Assembly (NCBI RefSeq): GCF_029855125.1
Contig: NZ_CP123229.1
Coordinates: forward strand, 1,240,001 to 1,304,000
Reading direction: 5' to 3'
DNA: 64,000 nt
Source of the DNA: Methylocapsa sp. D3K7
GTDB lineage: Bacteria; Pseudomonadota; Alphaproteobacteria; Rhizobiales; Beijerinckiaceae
Both the position numbers and the translations under genes were made by a program. The notes under the pieces are model-generated. The model had not been told where the DNA came from. It was given only the letters and a program-made list of their open reading frames with translations, and made no database searches. Positions 19,055 through 27,888 of the stretch are shown piece by piece (position 1 is the stretch's first letter; the number at the start of each line of letters is the position of its first letter).

Positions 19055-19939
19055 TCAATTGGGTTTGGGCATCGCCAGCTTGCTCGCTTCGGCGGCGAGT
19101 GCCCTCGTGAGCGGCGGAATGGGCTCGCGGCGCGGCGACACCAGACCGATCGTATAAATTTCCTGTGGTTCGACGATGGGGATTGCGCGCAAAGGTTCAC
19201 TCACGCTGAGCATACTGGCGAGCATTTCGGAGACAACGCAGGCGTAGCGGCCAATCCGGACATGCGCAAACAACACGAGCATGGAGTTCGATTCGACTGG
19301 CGGCGCCGCAGGATTGACCAGCAACTGGTCGATAATGCGGCGGTTTTGCATATCGGGAGTGAGCAGGCAAAGGGGAATGCGGGCCACATCCGCCCAAGTC
19401 ACTTTCTCGCGCTCGCCATAACGGCTCCCGGCGCGGGTCAAAAGCTGATAACGCTCGCGATAAAGCGGCACGGTTTGGATATCCCCGAGCGGTTCATTGT
19501 CGAGATAGGTGAGGCCAGCGTCGATTTGAAAATCGTCGAGCATCGACAGGATTTCGCGCGACGTTTTGGAAAGCACCGTGAATCGCACGCCAGGATGCTT
19601 CGCCCGGAACGGGATGGTCAGTTCCGCCGCCATTGGGAGCGCGGTAGGAACCGCGGCCAGCGTCAGATGCCCGGAAAGCGCGGTCTTCGCGGCATACACA
19701 TCCTGACGCATGGCGCGCGCGTCGCTGACAATGCGCCGGCCCCATTCCAGCACACGCTCGCCTTCCGCCGTCAGCCCATAATAGCGCGAACTCCGGTTGA
19801 CGAGCAGCACACCCAATGTTTCTTCAAGCTGCTTGATGCCGGCCGACAAAGTGGGCTGCGTCACCCCGCAACTTTCAGCAGCGCGGCTGAAATTGCGTTC
19901 GCGTGCCAGCGCGATCAGAAACTCAAGCTTGTCGATCAT
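19055..19939 (-). CDS. LysR-family transcriptional regulator, probable regulator of the fds operon
   Basis: 294 residues. The N-terminal winged helix-turn-helix (MIDKLEFLIALARERNFSRA, then QPTLSAGIKQLEETLG) is followed by a periplasmic-binding-protein-like effector domain (~90-290). LysR genes next to fds operons (FdsR) activate or repress formate dehydrogenase in response to formate, and this gene sits just upstream of fdsG on the same strand. Its start overlaps the stop of the GH15 gene by four bases (ATGA), so it may also be translated from the carbohydrate transcript. The effector is not predictable from sequence. Confidence 0.85.
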   Translation of the reverse strand: MIDKLEFLIALARERNFSRAAESCGVTQPTLSAGIKQLEETLGVLLVNRSSRYYGLTAEGERVLEWGRRIVSDARAMRQDVYAAKTALSGHLTLAAVPTALPMAAELTIPFRAKHPGVRFTVLSKTSREILSMLDDFQIDAGLTYLDNEPLGDIQTVPLYRERYQLLTRAGSRYGEREKVTWADVARIPLCLLTPDMQNRRIIDQLLVNPAAPPVESNSMLVLFAHVRIGRYACVVSEMLASMLSVSEPLRAIPIVEPQEIYTIGLVSPRREPIPPLTRALAAEASKLAMPKPN

Positions 19940-21420
19940 CTCGACGCGCTGGTTTCAAACGCCAGGTTTTGTGCCCGTAAAGCGGCCTCACGGCGGTGGA
20001 AAGCCGTGATAAAGGCGGCATGGCTCCAGGCGAGACTTTTTGCCGATGTCTGGGCGCCGGTCGCCTGGTCGAATTGCTCCGAAAGCTCACCGGATGCTGG
20101 CGTATAGGCCGCGACGGTCGCCATGAATTGATCCCCGCGCCGGAGCAAAGCCTGAAAATGGTGTTTCTGATCCGCATCTTCCGAAATACCCAGCCGGGCC
20201 AAAGACGCCGTATTCCCCATCATCAGCCGCGGACCAGTGCCCGCAGCCACTTCCGCCAGCAAATAATAAAATTCAGCCGCGCCGAGCGTCGAAAAATAAT
20301 AAGCGCCGCCGCTGAAATATTTGTCGCCAGCATAACGCCCCAGGGCGGGGCCAAGATTTTCCGGCCGGTTCCGGTTGATCTCATAGCTCACGCTGAATAG
20401 ATCCTCGAGCCGGGTCAAGGTCGCCATGACCTTGGGATCTTGCACGCTATGCGCCCCCTCCCTTCGGCCTGCATGGATGATTGCAAGGATCACCGCGAAA
20501 TCGAGGCCCTTGCCAGGTGCCGGATTGACGGTATCCCGGCGGCTTTCGTAAAAACCTGCCTCCGCGTTCCAATATTCATTGAGCGATTGGAGGATCTCCC
20601 CCGCCTCCGTCAGGCAGGAGTGGCCAGCCTCCTCCATCCCCAACTCTTGCATCCATCGCGCGCCGCCGGCGAGCGCCACATGCTGCAGCAGCCGCGTATA
20701 GTAATGCTGGCCTAGTTCCTCTTCCCACAAATCGAAACAGGGTTCGCGCCAATGCTCAAGGGTAAAGCGAAGATCCGTCTCGATCAGCGCGCGCAAGGCC
20801 ACGCGGGCCGCGGATTCGAGGCCTTTCACAGGCCAGTAGCGCATCAGGACGATGGCCCGCGCCGCAGGACCATCATGTTGCGGGCGCGACCATTTGCTGA
20901 TGTCGAGCGTCGCGTCGGGATTGAAGCGAGGCTCGCCAAGCACGCGATCCCCGGCAATCGCACGAAGCTCGTTGTCGCCGCGAACGAATTGCAAAAAAGC
21001 CGGATCGATCTTTTTCCTGAAATCACCGGACTCGCTTAGAAACATGCCGCCATCGAGCCGGTTGAGGGAGAGGCTGAACGCGACAAATTCCTGGAAACGT
21101 GAGAGCCCCTCTCCGGCGGCACTTCCCTCTGTAATCACATGCCGCAAGGCATCGATGACCATCGCCGAATCGCGCAGCCAATGGAAAAAATAGTCCGGCT
21201 CAGGATCCCAGGAGCCAAGAGCGGTCGACGCCACAACCGAACCAGGCAGAGGCCGGATCGTCTGCCCGAACCCGCGCCGCTCCTTGACGATATACGTGGC
21301 CGAAATCGCACTCAGCATCGCCGTCACGGAGAGAGGGTATTGCCGTGCCATCCATGTGTGCAGCCGACTTTCTTCCCCTTCCGCTGGAACGCTCCCGGTT
21401 CCTGCCCCGCCCCTCGTCAT
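19936..21420 (-). CDS. Glycoside hydrolase family 15 (glucoamylase-like)
   Basis: 494 residues with the GH15 (alpha/alpha)6-barrel signatures: YIVKERRGFGQTIRPLPGSV near the N-terminus, SWDPEPDYFFHWLRDSAMVI, RPQHDGPAARAIVLMRYW and a C-terminal NRNRPENLGPALGRYAGDKY. GH15 enzymes release glucose from the non-reducing end of alpha-glucans or related glucosides. No signal peptide is seen, so it is probably cytosolic. AGGAG lies upstream of the ATG. It starts 10 bases after the GH144-type gene, so the two share a transcript. Exact substrate unknown. Confidence 0.85.
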   Translation of the reverse strand: MTRGGAGTGSVPAEGEESRLHTWMARQYPLSVTAMLSAISATYIVKERRGFGQTIRPLPGSVVASTALGSWDPEPDYFFHWLRDSAMVIDALRHVITEGSAAGEGLSRFQEFVAFSLSLNRLDGGMFLSESGDFRKKIDPAFLQFVRGDNELRAIAGDRVLGEPRFNPDATLDISKWSRPQHDGPAARAIVLMRYWPVKGLESAARVALRALIETDLRFTLEHWREPCFDLWEEELGQHYYTRLLQHVALAGGARWMQELGMEEAGHSCLTEAGEILQSLNEYWNAEAGFYESRRDTVNPAPGKGLDFAVILAIIHAGRREGAHSVQDPKVMATLTRLEDLFSVSYEINRNRPENLGPALGRYAGDKYFSGGAYYFSTLGAAEFYYLLAEVAAGTGPRLMMGNTASLARLGISEDADQKHHFQALLRRGDQFMATVAAYTPASGELSEQFDQATGAQTSAKSLAWSHAAFITAFHRREAALRAQNLAFETSASR

Positions 21421-21430
21421 GGCTTTTCTC

Positions 21431-22711
21431 CTAGCTCACAAGCGGGCTTGTAAATCCAAGGCGCTTCAGGCCCTCCGCGATATCGGGGTCGGCCATGAAC
21501 AGCTTCCACAAAAGGCCGCTCCGGTAATTCTCGAGCATGATCACGATGGGTCCCTGATCGATCGCGAGATAGGTTTTCGCGTACCAATCCTGGCTCTCGC
21601 TGAACGCGTCGGTAAAGCCAAACCGCCCCCATATCCTATCGCCGAGAGAATCATGGAAATAGCGGAGCGCCCGCATCGCCTGCTCCGGCACATAAGGAAA
21701 ACTCGAAAGCGCCGCCGTCGGACTGATCACGCCGTTATCATTGTCCGGCGCATGCGCTGCGTAACCAGCCGGATCGTCGCTCGCCGTCAACCCCCAGCAG
21801 GACGGCCCAAAGCCCTTGTGATGGTTCGGATTGCGAACGCAGTGTTCATAGTTGATCAGAGTGTGCTGGACGTTTTGCTGGAAATAGTTTGCGTAAGCAT
21901 CCTTCAGCCCGCGCGGATCGAGCCCGCAGAAGGAATAGTGGCAAAAGAACAAAGGCCCGCCATAGTCCGGCCCCAGCGGCAGATCGAGATCGTAATAGCG
22001 GCGGCGATTGAGGAAGGTGCGGCTTTGCGCGAAACCTTCGTGATAAGAGGAGCGCTTGATCGCGTAATGCGGAGAGGCGGCGGCGAGCACATAAGTGATG
22101 AGGCATTCGTTCCAGCCATGGATATCGTGATCGAGGCTGAAGCCGTTGTTGGGGCTCCAGTGCCAGGTCAGGACATGACGTCCGTCGCGGGCGTGCCAGT
22201 TCCATTCGGCATCAAGCCACAGCCAGGTAATGCGATCGCGCAGATTCTTCTCGGCGGCGGTGTCGGAATTAAAATATTGACGCGCGCACAAAAGCCCCTG
22301 AAACAAAAACGAACTCTCGACAATGTCCGAGCCGTCATCCTTGCGTCCAAACCGGATCACCGCGCCGGTGCGGCCGTTCATGTAGTGCGGAAATAGGCCA
22401 TGAAAACATGGTCCCCGTTCCAGAAAACCGAGGATGAGGCTAAGACGGTCAACAGCCTCGCCGCGTCCCACCCAGCCTCGCTCGGCCGCGACGATGATCG
22501 CCATGATGGCAAAGCCGGTGCCCCCCGTGCAGACGAGGTCGTCATCTGGATCCTGCACGAGCCCCGTTCTGTCGCGCGCGAGGCCACAGAGGGGATGGGC
22601 TCCCTCCCAAAAATAACGGAAGGTCTGACGCTGGACGTGTTCGATGAGCGCCTCGTCCTTCAGTCTGGCAGGCGGCTGATGTTTCAACGAGGGACTTCTA
22701 GACTCCGGCAT
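21431..22711 (-). CDS. Glucoamylase-like protein of the GH144 (endo-beta-1,2-glucanase) type
   Basis: 426 residues from MPESRSPSLKHQPPARLKDE; an upstream ATG (22810) lies inside the ABC gene. The protein matches the 'glycoamylase' domain (PF10091): QRQTFRYFWEGAHP, DLVCTGGTGFAIMAIIVAAE, HWSPNNGFSLDHDIHGWNEC (its Glu is the likely general acid), GPDYGGPLFFCHYSFCGLDP and CWGLTASDDPAGY. Characterised GH144 members cut beta-1,2-glucan (sophoro-oligosaccharides); others are uncharacterised. No export signal is obvious. It lies 25 bases after the ABC gene and 10 before GH15. Confidence 0.8.
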   Translation of the reverse strand: MPESRSPSLKHQPPARLKDEALIEHVQRQTFRYFWEGAHPLCGLARDRTGLVQDPDDDLVCTGGTGFAIMAIIVAAERGWVGRGEAVDRLSLILGFLERGPCFHGLFPHYMNGRTGAVIRFGRKDDGSDIVESSFLFQGLLCARQYFNSDTAAEKNLRDRITWLWLDAEWNWHARDGRHVLTWHWSPNNGFSLDHDIHGWNECLITYVLAAASPHYAIKRSSYHEGFAQSRTFLNRRRYYDLDLPLGPDYGGPLFFCHYSFCGLDPRGLKDAYANYFQQNVQHTLINYEHCVRNPNHHKGFGPSCWGLTASDDPAGYAAHAPDNDNGVISPTAALSSFPYVPEQAMRALRYFHDSLGDRIWGRFGFTDAFSESQDWYAKTYLAIDQGPIVIMLENYRSGLLWKLFMADPDIAEGLKRLGFTSPLVS

Positions 22712-22736
22712 CGTGGGCAACTTCTCTCTAAGGGCG

Positions 22737-24557
22737 TCATATCGCGGGAGCTTTTTCTTTCGCCGCGGGAGGGAAAATTGGCGCTGCGGCACAAGGCGCC
22801 AAGCGCTCACCTTCTGGATCTACAATCAGGTGAAGGACACGCGTGAAAAAGCCGCCTTGGGTGTCCGCCCGGCCAATATTGACGATCGCCGCTTCCGCCA
22901 GTTCCTGAGCAAAAACATCAAGGACCAAACCGCGCGTGTCGTCGTCAAGGTAGTCGATCGCTTCGTCGAGCAATATCCAGCGCGGCTTGTGCAGCAAGAG
23001 CCGGGCGAAGGCGAGTTTGTGCTGGTCCTCGGGGGTCAATTCCCGTTCCCAGCGCGCGACATGATCGAGGTCAGGCGACAGATGTGCGAGTTTCATTCGC
23101 TCCAGCGCGGCCAAGTAGACATCATTCGCGAATTGGGATGGCTGGGAGGGATAGGCAAGCGCACCGCGTAGCGTGCCGGGCGGCATGTAATCTTGGTGAG
23201 AAATGAACATCATCGTTTGCCGGGGCGGCAGCAGGATGCGCCCAGTTCCCCACGGCCAAAGCCCTGCGATCGCACTAAAGAAACTGGTCTTCCCGCCCCG
23301 CCGCTTGCCAATGACGAGCACCCGCTCCGCCGGACCGATCATGACATGCTTTTCACTGAGCTTCATGCAACCCCGCGGAGAGGCGATGCCCAATTGGTCG
23401 AATACGAGTCGGTCGTCGGCCGTCGGCACGAGCTCGATGCGGGCCGTCTCGCCGCCGATCTTGTCCATCTCAAGAAGGGCCAGACGGAAACTCGCAACAC
23501 GCAGAAGCGTGGCCCGCCAATCGGCGATCGTGCTAAAATTATCAACGAACCAGCGCAGCGCCTGCTGCACCTGATTGAAGGCCCCCACAGACAGCATTAA
23601 TCCGCCGAGCGACATATCGCCTGCGAAATAACCGGGCGACGCCACGATGAATGGCGCCACGATCGCGAACCAGCCATAACCGGCGGTGAGCCAGGTCAGG
23701 CGGGTAATCCCGGTCACGAGCCGGCGCATCATCACAAGGACCTGGGTGAACTCGCGGTTCAAATAATCGTTTTCATCCGTTTCACCACCATAAAGCGCAA
23801 TGGCTTCGGTGCGCTCGTTGACGCGCACCAGCGCAAAACGCAAATCCGCCTCACGCGCGTAGCGTTCGGCGTTGAGACCAATCAAAGGACGCCCGATCCG
23901 CCAGCTTCCAAAAGACGCGATGCCAGCATAAGCCAGTGCAAACCAGACCATATAGCCGGGCAAAACAAAGCTCATTCCGGCAACGGAAAAGGTCACGCTT
24001 TCCGAAACTCCCCACAAAACTGTAATGAAGCTTATGAGAAGCAGCGTCGCTTGGAGCAGACCGATGCCGAGGTCAGTCGAGAGATCCACCAGATGACGCG
24101 CATCCTCATGAATGCGCTGGTCTGGGTTCACGCCGATTTCGCCTGCCCCTGACAGACGAAACGCGCGTCCTGGCACGAGCCATTGCTCGAAAAGATCATG
24201 GGTGAGCCCGTCGCGCAGCTTTAACTTGCTCATCTCTCTGAGCCAGGCCTGGGTGACATTCAAGGCCAACAAAGCGCCGGCAATCACCCCAAAGACCACG
24301 AGCTGGTACAAAAACTCATGATAGTTTTTGAGCGAGAGCGCGTCGTAAAACGGCTTGTTCCAGGCATTGAGTTTGATCTGGCCGTAGGCGGTCAGCGCGA
24401 CCACGGCGCAGAGCGCCGCACCAAGCAAAATGAGCGTGTTGCGGCCAGACGAATTCCAAAACGTCGTTATCATCATCCACAGCTGGGGCGCGAGCTTGCC
24501 GTCTCGCGATGCAGCTGTCGCCGGGATTTCAAAAGGTTTTGCGGTCTCGTCAGCCAT
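22737..24557 (-). CDS. ABC transporter of the SbmA/BacA/YddA type, fused permease-ATPase with degenerate ATPase motifs
   Basis: 606 residues. The N-terminal ABC_membrane_2 domain (~30-340) has about six helices and the family marker NKPFYDALSLKNYHEFL near residue 70. A C-terminal nucleotide-binding domain follows. Its Walker A reads GKRRGGKTS (Arg where the fourth-position Gly is expected), the signature reads LTPEDQHK rather than LSxGEQQR, Walker B is kept (RWILLDEAID), the D-loop is YLDDD, and no H-loop His is visible (NIGRADTQ). The family moves peptides or very-long-chain lipids across the inner membrane. Here it heads a carbohydrate operon. ATPase activity is doubtful. Confidence 0.85.
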   Translation of the reverse strand: MADETAKPFEIPATAASRDGKLAPQLWMMITTFWNSSGRNTLILLGAALCAVVALTAYGQIKLNAWNKPFYDALSLKNYHEFLYQLVVFGVIAGALLALNVTQAWLREMSKLKLRDGLTHDLFEQWLVPGRAFRLSGAGEIGVNPDQRIHEDARHLVDLSTDLGIGLLQATLLLISFITVLWGVSESVTFSVAGMSFVLPGYMVWFALAYAGIASFGSWRIGRPLIGLNAERYAREADLRFALVRVNERTEAIALYGGETDENDYLNREFTQVLVMMRRLVTGITRLTWLTAGYGWFAIVAPFIVASPGYFAGDMSLGGLMLSVGAFNQVQQALRWFVDNFSTIADWRATLLRVASFRLALLEMDKIGGETARIELVPTADDRLVFDQLGIASPRGCMKLSEKHVMIGPAERVLVIGKRRGGKTSFFSAIAGLWPWGTGRILLPPRQTMMFISHQDYMPPGTLRGALAYPSQPSQFANDVYLAALERMKLAHLSPDLDHVARWERELTPEDQHKLAFARLLLHKPRWILLDEAIDYLDDDTRGLVLDVFAQELAEAAIVNIGRADTQGGFFTRVLHLIVDPEGERLAPCAAAPIFPPAAKEKAPAI

Positions 24558-24696
24558 TCGTGCCCGATTCCATTGTCCTTCGTGTCGCCGTAGGCCGCCG
24601 TTTAGAGCATGATCCCTGGCAAGGGGAAACCTGATTCGCGGTCACGCTTCCACGCTAACCTAAGCATTACATCTTTTATACAGGATCTGATCCCGG

Positions 24697-26847
24697 ATGA
24701 CTCTGATCGACAAACTGCTCACGGCAATGACCCTCGAGGAAAAAATAGGCCAGCTCAATATGGTGGCGGCCGGATATGCCATCACCGGGCCGGTCCTTGC
24801 TAGCGGGACAGCGAGCGACATTCGCGCCGGCCGAATCGGCAGTCTCTTGAATCTCTGGGGGGCGGAGGAAGTTGCCGCGATGCAAAAAATCGCGGTGGAA
24901 GACACAAGGCTCGGCATCCCCCTGCTGATCGGATTTGATGTTCTACACGGGCATCGGACCATCTTCCCGATCCCTCTCGCCGAAACAGCGTCCTTCGATT
25001 CTCTATTGTGGGAACGAACCGCTCGCGCGGCAGCGATCGAGGCGGCCGCCGACGGCATCGCGATGACCTTCGCGCCCATGCTCGACATCACGCGCGACCC
25101 GCGATGGGGGCGCATCGCCGAAGGACCTGGCGAAGACCCCTGGGCCGGCGCACAATTCGCCAAAGCCAAGGTGAAGGGCTTTCAGGGCGCTGGCTTGCCG
25201 GGCGGCTTGAAAAACCCTGAGGTAGTCGCGGCCACGGCCAAGCATCTTTGCGCTTATGGCGCCGCCATTGCCGGGCGTGACTATGCTTCGGCGGATGTTT
25301 CCGAACGGCTTTTGCACGAAGTCTATTTGCCGCCCTTCGCGGCGGCGGTCGCGGCTGGCTGCGCCGCGATCATGCCAGCCTTCAACGACATCGCTGGCAT
25401 CCCGCTCACCGCCCATATCCCGCTGCTGCGTGATTGGCTGCGCAAGATAGAGGGGTTCGATGGCGTGATCGTCAGTGACTACAACGCGGTCGCCGAATTG
25501 ATAAGCCATGGGATTGCGGGCAATCTTATCGAGGCGGCAACATTGGCGCTCCGGGCTGGCGTCGATATCGACATGATGAGTGGCGCGTATAGCCAGGGCT
25601 TGGCTCCGGCGATCGCACGCGGCATGGTTTCGATTGGCGCGCTCGATGCCGCCGTGCGCCGGGTGCTCATACTGAAAGAGTGGCTTGGTCTTTTCGACGA
25701 TCCCTACCGGCGCGGTTCGACGGCCGCGCCCGCCCCCAGTGTTTCCACTTCCAGGCGCGAACTCGCCCGCGAGGCGGGGCGGCGGTCGATTGTTCTGCTG
25801 ACCAATGACAATATCCTGCCCCTTACGCCGAACCTGCGCCGCATCGCGCTCATCGGTCCGCTCGCCGATGCCCGCGCCGATATGCTCGGACCATGGTCGC
25901 TCGCCGGGCATGCTTCTAGCGCAGTAACGATTCGCGAAGGCCTGGCAGCTGCCCTGCCTGGCACCGAAATCGTTTTTGCCCCAGGCGCAACCATCTCGGG
26001 TGAAGACACTTCGGGCTTCACCGCGGCACTGGAGATGTGCCGCGACGCCGAGCTCATTGTTTTAAGTCTTGGCGAAGCCGCCGATATGAGTGGCGAAGCG
26101 GCGAGCCGCGCGTCCCCCGGTTTGCCGGGAGTCCAGAACGCCCTTGCCGACACTATTTTCGAGATCGGCAAGCCGGTGGTTGTGCTCATTTCCTCCGGGA
26201 GGCCGCTCATGATTGCACCGATAGCCGGAAAAGCCCACGCTTTGGTTGCGACTTGGTTCCTCGGCGTCGAAGCTGGCAATGCCATCGCGGATGTGCTGAC
26301 CGGGACATACAATCCCACCGGCCGGCTTCCCGTGACGTGGCCCCGCGATGTCGGCCAAATTCCGATTTTTTTCGGCGAACGGCCGGGCGGAAGGCCCGCC
26401 CATCCGGAGAATCATTATACAAGCAAATATCTCGATATGCCGGTCGAACCGCTGTTTCCGTTTGGGCACGGATTGAGCTACAGCCGTTTCACCTTGCACA
26501 ATCCGCGCGTGAACAAGCAAGATTTCACGGTCACCGACGAAGTGACGGTTGAGATTGATGTTATTAATGAGGGCATCCTCGCTGGCGAGGAAACCGTTTT
26601 CCTTTTTACGCGGGACATTGTGGCGAGCGTCGCTCGGCCTCTCCTGGAGCTCAAGGGCGTTGGCAAGATTGCACTCGCAGCGGGGAAAAGCGGCACCGTT
26701 TCGATAAAGTTTTCCGCCAAGGCACTGGCTTTTCCCGGGGTTGATCTGAAGCCAGTTTTCGAGCCCGGTGAATTTTTAATATACGTTGGTCAGAGCGCCG
26801 ATCCGCGCCAATTGCACTCCCTCAAAGCGCGCGCCCTGCCTGGCTGA
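24697..26847 (+). CDS. bglX: Glycoside hydrolase family 3 beta-glucosidase (BglX-like)
   Basis: 716 residues: GH3 TIM barrel (~1-330), GH3 C-terminal alpha/beta domain (~360-560) and fibronectin-III-like domain (~620-700). Visible residues are the KHLCAYG substrate loop (Lys182-His183) and the nucleophile Asp261 in VIVSDYNAV. The ending FPFGHGLSYSRF is typical of BglX. It hydrolyses terminal beta-glucosyl residues. No signal peptide is present, unlike E. coli BglX, so it is likely cytosolic. It is divergent from the ABC-GH144-GH15 operon across a 139-base intergenic region, which suggests one carbohydrate locus. Confidence 0.93.
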   Translation: MTLIDKLLTAMTLEEKIGQLNMVAAGYAITGPVLASGTASDIRAGRIGSLLNLWGAEEVAAMQKIAVEDTRLGIPLLIGFDVLHGHRTIFPIPLAETASFDSLLWERTARAAAIEAAADGIAMTFAPMLDITRDPRWGRIAEGPGEDPWAGAQFAKAKVKGFQGAGLPGGLKNPEVVAATAKHLCAYGAAIAGRDYASADVSERLLHEVYLPPFAAAVAAGCAAIMPAFNDIAGIPLTAHIPLLRDWLRKIEGFDGVIVSDYNAVAELISHGIAGNLIEAATLALRAGVDIDMMSGAYSQGLAPAIARGMVSIGALDAAVRRVLILKEWLGLFDDPYRRGSTAAPAPSVSTSRRELAREAGRRSIVLLTNDNILPLTPNLRRIALIGPLADARADMLGPWSLAGHASSAVTIREGLAAALPGTEIVFAPGATISGEDTSGFTAALEMCRDAELIVLSLGEAADMSGEAASRASPGLPGVQNALADTIFEIGKPVVVLISSGRPLMIAPIAGKAHALVATWFLGVEAGNAIADVLTGTYNPTGRLPVTWPRDVGQIPIFFGERPGGRPAHPENHYTSKYLDMPVEPLFPFGHGLSYSRFTLHNPRVNKQDFTVTDEVTVEIDVINEGILAGEETVFLFTRDIVASVARPLLELKGVGKIALAAGKSGTVSIKFSAKALAFPGVDLKPVFEPGEFLIYVGQSADPRQLHSLKARALPG

Positions 26848-26966
26848 CACAGGTTTTATAAATCGAAGACTAAGCATGGATATTCGCCACGGGGCTTGCG
26901 GCAGTGGCAGCGCCCCGTTATAAGAGCGCGAAGCGAAGTGCAGCCGGAAAAGTTCCGGCGGCGCGC

Positions 26967-27043
26967 CGGAGTGTAGCGCAGCCTGGTAGCGCACCTCGTT
27001 CGGGACGAGGGGGCCGGAGGTTCGAATCCTCTCACTCCGACCA
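26967..27043 (+). tRNA. tRNA-Pro (anticodon CGG)
   Basis: A 77-base cloverleaf with encoded CCA. Acceptor arms are CGGAGTG and CACTCCG, the anticodon stem CCTCG/CGAGG encloses TTCGGGA (anticodon CGG) and the T arm contains GGTTCGAATCC. It reads CCG codons. Confidence 0.97.
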
Positions 27044-27137
27044 TTTTGTTTCGATGAAGCGAATGTTCGATGCAAGAGACCGCGAGTAGCGGCACCCAGT
27101 GTGGGCATTAAGGATGGGGAGTTTCCGCCAGGGTTTG

Positions 27138-27497
27138 ATGGCACGGCGCGTCGCGGTCAGCGCGTTCGCGGTGTATGCGCTGTTGCTGCAAGCGTTTCTC
27201 CTTGCCGCTGCGCCAGCCTCATCTTTCGCATTTCCGGGCGAAATCGGCGTCAATTGTAGTATCGAAGGAACGGGCAGCGGCGCACCTGGAAGTGTTCCCG
27301 TCCGGCATCACGGACTTTGCTGCATTATGGCGTGCGCCGCCGCGGCCTGTGCCTATGTCGGCACAGCGTCGGCGATCGCGGCTTTTCTTCCCCAGCGCGT
27401 CGCCTCTCTTATTCTTTACGCGGTTGCGCAAGGAATACCCCCGCGAGCGCCTCTCAAGCATTATTTCGCCGCGCGCGGTCCGCCCGCCCTCGGCTGA
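27138..27497 (+). CDS. Small secreted or membrane protein, DUF2946-like
   Basis: 119 residues from MARRVAVSAFAVYALLLQAF. A signal-type hydrophobic N-terminus ends near PASSFAFPG. A short Cys/His-containing segment (HHGLCCIMACAAAACA) and a second hydrophobic stretch follow. This general layout resembles DUF2946 proteins, which often sit near metal or TonB genes. In-frame ATGs at 27099 and 27114 are alternative starts; none has a strong ribosome-binding site. It precedes the ECF sigma gene on the same strand. Confidence 0.55.
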   Translation: MARRVAVSAFAVYALLLQAFLLAAAPASSFAFPGEIGVNCSIEGTGSGAPGSVPVRHHGLCCIMACAAAACAYVGTASAIAAFLPQRVASLILYAVAQGIPPRAPLKHYFAARGPPALG

Positions 27498-27780
27498 TTT
27501 GGTCCGCCGCCCGGTGACTCGGGTTTTCCTTGGCGATCCTGGCCTGCTTAGCGCAATGGCCTGACTTTCCCGCGACATGAGCTGTTTTCCGCGCCGTAAC
27601 ATGGCGTTGGGTTCAAGTCTCGCGTGAAGTCAAGACCCCAAGGAAACGAGCCCGAAAAGACTGGTGCGCGCAGATTTGGCCACTCCCGATCGAGCAAGGC
27701 CATCGTCAAATCACCCGCTTTTCCATTTCGCGCGGCCGGCGTGGCCCTTCGCGGCCCCGGCCTTGTCAAGAGGTCCTAAC
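27498..27780. other. Intergenic region upstream of the ECF sigma factor
   Basis: About 280 bases without a supported gene. It presumably contains the promoter for the short ORF and the sigma gene that follow. I see no clear operator. Confidence 0.35.
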
Positions 27781-27888
27781 ATGTTGCTTCCCGGTTTTGG
27801 CGCCGCCGCCTTGGCGCTTACTATCTTGATTATCACGTGGTGTTCTCCTCCCGCTCTGCTCAGGGAGGACGCTCATGTCAGCGGCTAA
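27781..27888 (+). CDS. Possible 35-residue membrane peptide overlapping the sigma-factor start
   Basis: The reading frame MLLPGFGAAALALTILIITW, then CSPPALLREDAHVSG, has one hydrophobic helix. AGAGG lies 7-11 bases upstream. Its last 14 bases overlap the start of the ECF sigma gene, so it could act as a leader peptide or couple translation. No homologue is known to me, and it may be fortuitous. Confidence 0.3.
   Translation: MLLPGFGAAALALTILIITWCSPPALLREDAHVSG

Noticed and set aside
21284..22396. A 370-codon frame antisense to the GH15 and GH144 genes
   Set aside because: Crosses the junction of two real genes and has no domain.
26967..27500. tRNA-Pro as an island attachment site
   Set aside because: No integrase and no duplicated tRNA end found nearby.
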